From Strobilurus pachycystidiatus (Eukaryota > Basidiomycota > Agaricomycetes > Agaricales > Physalacriaceae), in NCBI GenBank assembly GCA_019915135.1, contig JAHLMK010000017.1, forward strand, positions 1,178,001-1,242,000: DNA of 64,000 nucleotides, given 5' to 3'. This document shows positions 1-10,320 of the stretch, in pieces (positions within the stretch are counted from its first letter, which is position 1; each line of letters starts with the position of its first letter). Both the position numbers and the translations under genes were made by a program. Below the pieces are notes generated by a model. It did no database searches. It was not told the origin of the DNA and saw only the letters and a program-made list of their open reading frames with translations.

Positions 1-3000
1 ATCCGTTTGATCCGTATTCGCGCTTTCCCTCTGAAGCCCCAGGCATGGCGGGCAACTTTGCATTCCACCAGCCGGTATCGCAGCCATTAACGCCGCCATC
101 GACGTCGTCGCACTCGGGGACGGCGACAGACTCTGCGATCCGGATGACACGACTGGGGCAGACCCCGCAGTCGTCGGTCGAAGTGCGCGTCTCGCTGCCC
201 AGCGGCGGCGGCGCAACGCCGGCCAGTGAGAAGGATCAGGAGAGCATACTGCAGCGGCGGCTGCACACGAAGTCGGACAGCCGCGGGAGCACGAGCATGG
301 GCGGGAGCTTCATCGAGGGCGAATACGAGGATGGCGACGGGCGGGAAGCCAGCATCAAGTGAGTCGCTCTGCCAGTCGCGTGGAAAGCAGCAGCTCAAGT
401 GGCGCGCAGAATGGACTTTGACTTTGACGCCATCGACGAGGAGGACTCGCCCTTTGCCGAGGTCCGGGCATCCGTCTCCAACATCGACGATCCGGACATG
501 CCGGCGCTGACGTTCCGCATGTGGCTGGTGGGCCTCTTCCTCTGCCTCATCAGCGGCGCCCTCAACGTCTTCTTCAACTTCCGCTCCCCCGCCCCCAGCG
601 TCGTCCCCCTCGCCCTCCTCCTCGTCGCGTACCCCTGCGGCAAGTTCCTCTCCCTCACCCTCCCCATCACCGTCTACCGCCTCCCCCTCCCCACCCTCCC
701 CTCCGTCCTCGTCCCAAAACCCGCCATCCCCCCCGCCACCCCCTCCACCTTCATGGCGCGTCTGCTCTACATGCTCAACCCCCGCCGTATCTCCCACGCC
801 ATCCTGTCGCCCCTCTCCCCATCCGGTCCCGCCTACTATGAATTCTCGTTCAACCCCGGCCCGTGGAACATCAAGGAGCATGTCCTTGTCTTCATCATGG
901 CCAACGTCGCCATCGGCAGCCCGTATGCGCTCTATGCCGTCGTCGTCTCGGAGATCTACTACGATCTACAGCTCAGCTATTGGTTCAGTCTTACCCTCGT
1001 TCTCGCCACTCAGCTTACAGGCTTTGGCCTGGCTGGTGTGTGCCGCCGTTTCCTCGTCTGGCCCGCCTCTATGGTCTGGCCGCAGAATCTCGTCGCGTGT
1101 ACTCTCCTCAACACGCTACACGCCGAAGAAGACGCAGACGAAGTCGTTCCCGATTCTGACTCTGCGCCGCGTCGCAAAGGCACCAGTCGCTACCGCTTCT
1201 TCATGCTCTTGACGCTGGGTGCCTTCCTATGGGCGTTCCTACCAGGTGAGTTCGATCTTTGACTCCATCCATCGGCTAGTGCTAAAGTCGGCTTTCCAGG
1301 CTTCCTCTTCTCGGCCCTCTCCGTCTTTTCGTTCATCTGCTGGGCCGCGCCCAACAACGTCCCCGTCAACCAACTTTTCGGAGTTGCTACTGGCCTCGGC
1401 ATGAGCGTCATAACCTTCGATTGGACTCAGATCAGCTGGATCGGCAGTCCTCTCATGGGTCTGTCTTGTCCTCCGCTCATTGCTCTCACACTGACACGAC
1501 TCCAGTACCCTGGTGGGCCCAAGTCCACGTCATGTTCGGCTTTATCTTCTTCTACTGGATTCTGACGCCTATACTGTATTACACTAATGTAAGATCGGCC
1601 CGGTCTCTCCCACATCTCTTGCTCACGCCTCATCAGCAATGGGATCTCGCATACTTCCCAATCTCAGCCAATGTCCCATATGATCGCTTCGGAAATGTCT
1701 ACAACGTTTCACGCGTCCTCACAAAGGATGACACTTTCGACCTCGAGAGTTACGAAAACTACTCCCAGCTCTATCTCCCAGCGACTTATGCCATGTGTTA
1801 CCTGGTCGCATTTGCCCTATCTACTTGTGTCTTGACACATACAATCCTTTATCACGGGCAGAGTCTGGTCAACGGGGTCAAGAAGATGCGTGTGGAGCAG
1901 GACGATATTCATGCTAAACTGATGAGGAACTATCCCGAAGTACCTGATTGGTGGTATGCCCTATCGTTCGTTACATTCTTCTGTCTGGCAATCGTTGCCG
2001 TGGAAGTCTGGCACACAGAAGTCCCTGTTTGGGCGTTGCTTCTCGCCGTCACTCTTCCCGTGCTCTACATACTACCGAGTGGTTTCATCTACGCTATGAC
2101 TGGTCAAGGGGTGAGTGAATCTGCACCATCATTTCGTGCGCTATCCTTACACTCTGACAATAGATTACCTTGAATATTCTCGCCCAAATCATTCCAGGAA
2201 CTCTCATCATGGGCAACCCTATCGCGAACATGGTTTTCAAGTCTTACTCCGTCCAGACTCTTACCGAGGCGACATCTTTCGTCCAAGATCTCAAACTGGG
2301 GCACTATATCAAGGTGCCACCGCGTGCAACATTCATTGTGCAGCTCGTAGGCACTATACTCGCGGCGTTTGTCCAGGTCGGAGTGAAAACCTGGATCTTC
2401 GCCAATGTCCCGCATATCTGCCACTCTGACCAGCAGAGCAGATTGACATGTCCACATAATCAGGTGTTCTACACTGCTTCTGCAGTCTGGGGTCTTATCG
2501 GGCCAACCAGGCAGTTTGGGCCTGGGTCGCTGTATCATTCACATCTATACGCGTTGATCATCGGACTGTTCCTCCCCATTCCCTTCTGGTTCTGGCAGCG
2601 CCGGTATCCCAATTCGTGGATCAAGTATGTGTCGACCCCGATCGTGCTCAACGGTGTCTCTTTCCTACCGCCTGCAACGGGTATCAACTACTCGTCGTGG
2701 TTCGCGGTTGGAGTAGTGTTCCAGTACTTCCTCCGGAAACGGCGCTTTGCGTGGTGGAGCAAGTTCAACTATGTCACGAGCGCAGCCCTCGACTGTGGAA
2801 CTGTTCTGGGTCTGATTTTCATCTTCTTTACGTTACAGGTACGTGGGAGGTTATGCCCGTATATAGAGGCGGTGCTGATCGTACTTTTCTAGTTCCCGAA
2901 TGGCGGCGTGTCGGTGAACTGGTGGGGAAATAACGTCTATGAGAACAGTCCGTGATTTTTTTCTTCTTACGCGGACCCAAGTCTGATCTTTGTACACAGC

Positions 3001-3064
3001 CGCCGACTACAAGCAGACTGCCTTGTTAAAGATACCTGAAGGGGGCATTCCTTGGACCTCATAG
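1..3064 (+). CDS. OPT-family oligopeptide transporter (5' end possibly outside window)
   Basis: Proton-coupled oligopeptide transporter of the plasma membrane. Eight exons are joined through introns at 359-409, 1246-1299, 1459-1505, 1589-1636, 2111-2163, 2839-2892 and 2948-2999, giving about 886 residues from the ATG at 45. The first 110 residues are polar and low complexity. The family core then starts with DDPDMPALTFRMW, followed by the NPG motif (FNPGPWNIKEH), many hydrophobic segments, the KIPPR-like motif YIKVPPR, and the usual WWGN near the C-terminus. Codons stay open upstream of the ATG at 45 to the window edge and look coding, so the true start may lie before base 1. The gene is convergent with the next one (325 bp between stops). 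Family assignment is very secure; only the start is uncertain. Confidence 0.95.
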
Positions 3065-3389
3065 CATTAGCGTTCGGACATGCGTATCACCCTCGTTATC
3101 TCTTTATTTTATTGTTTTCCATTCCTCCGGGGAATCATTGTGTGTAACTTTTTGTGTTTTAGACCTACTATCCTTTCCCTCATCCATCCACCTCGAGTAT
3201 AATGCGGCCGTTTTTTGCTGGGTCTCTGTCAAATATTCCAACCAAATCTATAAACAGGTATATAGTCTCTCGTTCACATTACATATACATTCGACTACGT
3301 AGCTCGGTTTTCATTGAATTGAAGGGAAATAAAAGCAGTCTATCCTCTACGTGAGAGCCGTTTGTTGGCGGGTTGGGCTCTTCGGGGAC
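3065..3389. other. Convergent intergenic region
   Basis: AT-rich sequence between the OPT gene and the transcription factor gene, which end towards each other. It presumably holds both 3' UTRs. No further gene or structured element was seen. Confidence 0.6.
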
Positions 3390-6300
3390 TCATTGGCAGT
3401 GAGCGCTGTAGTAGAAGTTGGAGCCGCTCGATGCGTGCTGGCGCTGGAATTCTGGGTCAGAATCGTAACTACAGCGAATCATCGTCAATCATTAGGCCTT
3501 GGTCATTGACAGTACTGGTGGCACCGCACGTACCTTAAGGCTCGATTGTCGGCAGAATCGGCGTCGTGTCTGTGGCGTGCGGAATCAGCGCATCCCACCA
3601 CATGTATATGATCGATCGAATACACGTACGCCATGTTCCCCCCGAAGCGCCAGTTTTCAATTGCAGGAGGACGGGGTGGACCCGCGCCCGTTACGTTCGT
3701 GATCCCAAAATCGGGTTCGACCATACCGGAGAACAGATGCGGAGACGACGCGGAGGAGTGGGCCGGGTGTTGCATCTGTCCGCTGAAAGCACCGAGCTGG
3801 TCCGTGTAGAAGGGCTCGGACATGCGCCTCTGGGCGGCTTGTTGCCGCCACAAAATTTCGCGATCAGATTCAACCTGACCGTATGGCATCCCCGTCAGAA
3901 CTGTGGGATGATGTGCAAAGGTAAAATCATGCGAGAATGACGGTTGGCCGGGCTGGGATTGGTAGATGGGTTGCATTCTGGAATCTATGGGTGGGGTGTG
4001 ACGTGAGCCGTTGCCAGTGTGCCTCTGGGCGTCAGAGCCCCGTCTGTCCGACCCCCTTCGCACGGACTGCCTCGATGAGGTCCGGCTGACGGAGGTCCTG
4101 GCTGGAGGCGGAAGATCCAGCTCGCGCGCCCGCTTCCTTCGGGGAGAAGCATCAGCAGGAGATGAGGAAGTAGATCCTGTCAAAGGTGGCGATTCCGCAT
4201 CGAGCGTGGACGGCACTACGAGAGTGTTCTCAGGACTGTCAGTGGACACGAGCTCTGATATCACATCCCTGATGGATGATTACTCGACGTGCCATTTGAT
4301 GATGAATGTGATTGATACTGACCAGAAGGCGCCGGCAGATGGGAACCTAAAAGTGTCAAAGCATAATGGAATCAGCGTGATGGTTCTAACGAGATACGGA
4401 AGCAGCACTTTACCTTGTCTCCACGCTCTTGAACATATCCAGAACCGAGTGCACTCTCTGGAGATCGGGCCCTCCCATGTCCCCTATCCCGTACATGATG
4501 AACAACAGTGTCAAAGTGGTAGAATTGATACACGACTGGGCGTGTGAAGCTCCGTTAGGGTGGGTTGGATCATGAAGCAAGCAACTTACCAGGATATGCA
4601 CTGAATCGAGATACCCATGGGATTCCAGCGCAGCCATACTATCGAGGCACGAATGAGCGGCCCGGAGACATACTTTGACGCTTGGGGTTTGCGAAAGCTG
4701 TGTGCGATCGGAGATTCCCAGGAAGTATGGTCGGTGAAGCAGAATCCGAGTATACTCATAAGTGATGTTGAGAAAGGCGGACTGCCTGAAGAACACATCT
4801 TCGTTCTCACACCGACCCGTCCACTTGACTGGATACGGCTTCATTAGAGCCAAGATCTCAACTTGGAGAGGATATCAAACATACGATGGTCGGGTACAGC
4901 CTGTGCCCATTGATCGAGGATAGAGTCAAAATTCGACAGCATCTCGGGATCAGACGGTCGTCGAAAGCCACTGAGGAGTATCAACGGCCTGCGACTTTGG
5001 TACTGACAGAGAAACATCAGCTACAATAGTTCAACTTTAGATGCGCCACTTACGATGACCCGTTTGATGTATGTCAATATGTTGATAAGTTTCAACAAGG
5101 ATACGAAGAAAGATACCATTGAAGGCTGGCCAGATGGCTGTGTGAAGTTCTGGGAGGCATCAGGGTGGTCCCAGTACATGTCATCGCAGTCGATGGGGAA
5201 GTCTACGTCAAAGCTGTCCCAGGGTTGAGAATGAGCTACAAGATCGATATGAAGAAAAAACAATTACTCTTCGTAGTTCAAGGAAATTGGTCGGCCGTAC
5301 AAAGTGGCCAGCGATACGTCGATGTAGAATAGTACCCTAGAAGCTAAATTTGAGTGCCGACTCGGATGCTTCGCGAACCACTCACCAGAAGGCGCGCTTC
5401 CAATGTTCGTCGCGGGAATTTGGAGGGCTGGCACGATGCATGTGTGCCCCGACATCTTCCGCTATCCGCAAAGCGATGCCGACTTGAGTCCATACGCTTT
5501 CCCATAGCCCAATCGCCTCGAGATATAGTGCCGAGAGCTGTCGGGGACATGAATGTTGTAGTGAAGCACGCCCGGTAAATGCGACCTACAGCATGAACTT
5601 GGAGCTCGTACAAAGTTGTGAGCTCCCGACTCCGAAGAGTCGTCCGATACGCGGAGACCTGATCGAACCACTTCCAACCAGCAGCGCCCTGTCCTTCGAT
5701 GAACACTCTCGGATCATTCGAATACCTAGCACCGAGAGCGCATACAAGAAGTACCGTCGCGCCAAACCTGTGGTCAGTCCAGTAAAGGCGGTCTGCGATG
5801 CCCTTCTGGAAAGTCGGTCTGTGCAAGAGAGGCAGGTAGCAGTTGTGAAACTGGAAATACAGGTCGACCAGAGCCGTCATGAGGCCGGCTTCGGGATACG
5901 CATATTCGGGTATCAGGCTCTCTGCTCTGTGTGGAAACGCCTAGGGAGGGGTCAGCGAGAGAAATTGAGAAATTAAGATTTGGGGACGGGTGCTTCTTAC
6001 CGGGTCAATATCCCAATATTCCTTGCGCTTCTTTAATGTCAGCGCTTGTAGCAATGGGTTGCCTTCTCTCCCGAGGTAGGTGTTCTTCTGCTGCAAGACT
6101 GAAGGAATGATATGGAGACCGCTAGGAAGCGGTCAGTGCCCGGAATGGTGTAGACGCTCGACAGACATTTACCATGACTTTCCGAAGAACCGTTTTTCGG
6201 GCGGGATGAGGAGGAGTTTATTGACATCGTGGCTAAGAAGCGCGACCGCCTGGTCAAAATGGGTTCTGTTTGCTAGTCTCGGAGAGGGCTCTTCTGAGAC

Positions 6301-6932
6301 CTCTGAATCATCCAGCTCTTGCTCCATGTCGACATCAGGAAGTCGCTGAAGCCGGCGTCCATGAGGTGGCGCGCACTAGGATCGGAGATGCACATACTCG
6401 TTTGAAGACTTGTTCCATCTTCTCCAGTCGTTGCTCCAGCCGTTGAACATACCTGGCAATGTGTCAAAAGGCTGTCACGGAACGCTGAGAAAGAAGGCAC
6501 CCTTTGGCAGATCCCATACTCTAGAGAGACCGCATCAGTCAAGAGCGAAGAAGGAATGTGTTCCTTACATTTAGAGCTTCGACATGAGTGCACTGGACAT
6601 TGAAACTGATACAATTGGAGCAACGTTTCCCAGGCATTTCATCACTATCGCCTGTGAGTCGGAAACCATGACTGGCTTAGTCGATATCTTGGTTGAACGG
6701 CATGAGTGCAACGTACATCGAACTACAGAGAATTCAAGGAGCGACAGAAACGGCGATTGAAATCATTAGAGCGCGAATTACAAAGGGAAGGTCATGGCTT
6801 ACTCTTCTTCCTTTTGCAATTGTCACAGGCGCGAGGCAGGCGTCTTTTCTTGCTAGACGATTCGGCATCGTCATACGACTTTCGCATTGCGTGTAGAAAG
6901 GTTAGAATGAAACTCACTCCTTGACGAGCCAT
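3390..6932 (-). CDS. Zn2Cys6 fungal-specific transcription factor
   Basis: Nuclear DNA-binding regulator with an N-terminal zinc binuclear cluster and a fungal_trans middle homology region. After splicing, the cluster reads CDNCKRKKIRCDS followed by CSNCISFNVQC, the C-x2-C-x6-C-x8-C-x2-C-x6-C pattern. A linker and coiled-coil segment follows (YVQRLEQRLEKMEQVF). The middle region contains FHNCYLPLLHRPTF, ALGARYSNDPRVF, LRIAEDVGAH, RAFWVLFYIDVSLATLYGRP and ILLHRPYF, all typical of the family. The third cysteine depends on a 6-nt exon at 6717-6722. About 15 short exons were joined. The ATG at 6932 is the first; an in-frame ATG at 6887 is also possible, and a 39-nt in-phase intron between them cannot be excluded. 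The last 40 codons are ambiguous (see findings). The target pathway cannot be told from sequence. Confidence 0.92.
6717..6722 (-). other. 6-nt microexon inside the zinc cluster
   Basis: TTCGAT lies between an acceptor (CTCTGTAG) and a donor (GTACGT). It joins the exon ending at 6803 to the one starting at 6651, so that KK-IRC-DS is read. Direct joining of the two flanking exons would lose the third zinc-binding cysteine. Confidence 0.75.
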
Positions 6933-7666
6933 TACTTATATCGTCACGGACGCCTCATCAACTTTACGAATACAGCCCTACTATAGATCCCGCTGTATTG
7001 ACAGCTCAGGGCCGCATCAAAAAGCTCTCCGCGCTGATGCTAGACTGATGCCGATATGTACCACATTCAGATACACGATTCGGCCAGATCAGATGAACTC
7101 TGATGAAGGTCTTGAAGGGGTACCAGCAGTGGAATACCGGTGACATTGCGTGAGTCACTTCAGCTATTCTTATGACAAGGATCTAGACATTGAATACCCA
7201 GCAATGTCATTAACAATACTAATTTACAGCCGTTGGCATAAGTTTCCGCTCACGAAACTCTGCATATTTACATACAGCATGCTTTCGACGCGTCATCCCC
7301 AACCTATAAAGCAATGGGCGCGCAGGTGCAATTCAGTCTCATCAATTTCCGGTCCCGCGCCGTGGCATAGCATATCTGTGAGTACGGATGCAATTCTGTA
7401 TAAATATGACCGTCAATTCTCGGTTTCGAGAAAGAGCCCGATGTCTTGTTCTGCCTTTGAAATTCGAAACGTTAGGCTGAGGACTGAATGAAACCTCACG
7501 TGGCTGAGAGTAAGACTCCATCGCGAGAAACAGGCGGATACTTCAGGTCCAGCGACGCTATCAATCCAATGCAAACCGGGGCGTAGTGACGCTGAGCCCG
7601 ACCAAAAAAGCGCGCAACGACATTCCTTAGCAACGGCGTCATTTGCGTGAGTAACAAACCCTCCAG
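6933..7666. other. Intergenic region, no gene seen
   Basis: Upstream region of the transcription factor and 3' side of the next minus-strand gene. Only short unconvincing frames were found. Confidence 0.5.
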
Positions 7667-8989
7667 TCATTTGGAATCACCACCGCCGGCGCGCGAAACA
7701 ACCTCCAGTATAGCATCTTGCAGGATCTCATCGATATCTAGGAACCACACACGGTCCGACTTGTGTGTGACGCACAAATGAACGCCATCAGTGTGAGCGA
7801 GGTAGATATAGAAACGCATCGACTGTCTGTATGATCATGAACAACGCTGATGTCTCGCCGCTCCAGGGAATCTACCTTCTTGTTCGTCAGAAGGACTCTG
7901 ACTTCGAACCCCGATAGCTCACCAGACCAGAATCTCACGACAGCCTACGGTTCTGGCACGCTAACTCTTCTCCTGCAAGCCAGACGTACTCAATCTCAGA
8001 AGCCGCAGGGACATCAGTACGCGAATCCGGTGAGATTCGCATGCCGAAATGTTCCATCCCTGTTATGCATCCTCGCATTCGCTGTCATGTACTGAGCTCG
8101 CAAGTGAATGGACCATGGTACTTGCATCTCTGTGAAAGTTCCCATGAGCCTCGAGTGCCTGATGAGAAAACTACGTACCCATGGACGACAATCAAACACA
8201 GAACCAGCGCACGACTGCGCACGGATGAAAGCGAAGTGCAATGCCCCAACAACTTACCGCCGGCCATGAAAATCGTCGACCCTCGGGATCGAAGCTCCTC
8301 CTGACCCTGCGCCGTGGTGCTCATGCGCTGACAGTGGGTGACGTCCGAAATAAGCGATCAGAATGCCAGCGGCGGTCAATGGGCTTTCCCTTCAGGCTTC
8401 GAGTGTGAGTTATGCCAAAAACGCTGGACAAAAGGGCGTCGAGCTACATATCACAAGAATCTGGACATCCATGACGCCGGAGAACACGAAATGTCAATCA
8501 GACACGCACGCCTGTCAAAGTCATTATTAGTCTCCAAACTTCGGCGGCGTCCAAACGCGTATGCGCACAGCCCGATCGTGCTAAGTAGTCCCAGAGCCGC
8601 AGTGTGTTTCTGACGCGCAAAGACCTCAGGCCTTACGTGACCCTGTCCAGTGTATCGAGATGCAGCCGCGACCTAGGGACTACGTGACAGTAAATATTGG
8701 CGGACGAAAGTTACCTGCAGCCTGATTCCCTTGCTGTTGGATCTCTTGAGGTCCTGTGAGGATGGCGTTTGCGGCTCAGGAATGCCCTAAGCCAGTAGGT
8801 CGAGATGTCCAAAAGAGTCACTTGGAGGGAGTACGCTAGGCTTGACTTGCGCGCATATGTAGGGCGCAACTTGCGCCGTAGCACATGAGAGCTTAACAGT
8901 GATAAGTAGCGGGAGATCAATACAGCTGACATACCGCTGGGCCGAGGGTGATTACTCGTACTGAGCAAGGAGGTTTCCGAGAGACCCAT
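7667..8989 (-). CDS. Uncharacterised multi-exon protein
   Basis: I do not recognise this family. The 3' half splices cleanly. One exon reads FDPEGRRFSWPA; the next contains AGSVFDCRPW; then YHGPFTCEL; then a longer one containing MEHFGMRISPDSR and EIEYVWLAGEELACQN; then RVLLTNKK; and a last exon containing FYIYLAHTDGVHLCV and WFLDIDEILQDAILEVV, ending at the stop at 7667. Donors and acceptors are consensus (GTAAGT, GTACGT; CAG, TAG). Further 5' there is a likely exon with a short hydrophobic stretch (ALGLLSTIGLCAYAF) followed by RRR, consistent with one membrane anchor, and a possible ATG at 8989. Joins between 8330 and 8700 are uncertain, so the N-terminal half should be treated as provisional. 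Reading direction and the last five exons are well supported. Confidence 0.5.
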
Positions 8990-10320
8990 TCAATTCAATT
9001 GCCAACCAAATCTGCAGTCACATGACAATGTGATGACAGCTCCTAGCTCGCGTCACTCGGAGAGTCCGACCTTCATCGGGCCCTGAGCGTTTGAAACTTT
9101 CTGAGGAGAATGGTCATCCTCCCTCCCACCTCAATGGGTTATAACAGCTCGTCTGCGATTGATCTATGGATCGGTCTGTCTGATTCGATACTACGTTTTG
9201 TAAGAGCACTCTAGTTTGCAAACTCGAGAGGACGATTTCTGATGGCTGCAGTCGGTTATGAAGGGCATTACTCAAGTCTGTTGCGTGTTCAGAGTACAGG
9301 ATCTCTCATACAGTACGTATCTTGAAGCTTGAACATACCTCAACGGAGGTTTCCCTTCCCGACCCGGTTCCAATTATGCCTTGTCCTGGGCACCGATTGA
9401 CCCTGATCGTGAATGAGATACTTTCTCAAACCCTCGGACAGCGGCGGAATGAAGTTCTAACTTGACGTGGTACCGGTATACAGTGCAACACCAGGCAGAG
9501 TTTAGTTCCTGCATGAAATCATACTGTCGACCAACCAAGCACTGACTTACCTGCGGCAGCGTCCATCCATCAGGAGCCTCCCACTCGAAGCTACAAATTA
9601 GTACAAATGATCCACTTGAGGTTCGTTGATCTCAGTCCCCGGCTTATTGTATGATCTTTCCGGATTCTGCCATCACTGGCATGTATAAGAGATACCATTC
9701 AATATCATTCATATCCACAAAAGTGAACAGGCGAGCACTTCAGCAAAGGGCATCATCCGCTATGAAGGACCGGGATTTGGCCCTCGATGTCAAGGATGAC
9801 ATTCTTCGCATGTTACTTTCTGAAGTAATAAGTAGCAACATTGTTTGAAGAGGATGCTGGCGCGCCGGGTACAAGATGTATGTAGTAAGGACCCCGGTCG
9901 ATCCTTGCCTCCCGCCATGAATCATGATGACGCATCTGGGACTGCCAGTGTTCTTGACATCGAACTACGGGTCCAAAGCAATTGAGCTAAGCTATCTTTG
10001 TTTCTGTAGTCGCTATTCTTGGTCTGTGTATCGATTTGCTCATCTCAATGCGTCGAAATCTGTTGAAATAGGCCGAGCGGGCCGGTCACGCGGCCACAAC
10101 TTGGTCTTTGATTTGACGCGTAGTAGCCCGTACCATATACCATCACTGCGGTACAGTTCCAAAGCAGGCAGTGCACTAAAGTGGCAGTGAACTTCGTGCC
10201 TGCTCGCTTACCTGCTAAGGATTGCGACATCGGAAATATCCCACGTGAGACGCGTTGCATGGTCAACGCCAAAAATAGCTTTCCTATATACGTCCATCCT
10301 ATCGTGTCTTTGGCGGCTTA
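8990..10320. other. Poorly resolved region with one exon-like fragment
   Basis: No complete gene could be built. On the minus strand, 9551-9590 reads FEWEAPDGWTLPQ between a TAG acceptor and a GTAAGT donor and looks like a real exon, but I could not connect it to neighbours. A plus-strand frame ending at 9848 has helical, charged coding character over about 35 codons. The rest contains the calpain promoter. Confidence 0.35.

Noticed and set aside
87..881. 264-codon minus-strand frame opposite the OPT gene
   Set aside because: It is the complement of a well-supported transporter exon; its Gly/Glu/Asp repetition is an artefact of the opposite strand's codon bias.
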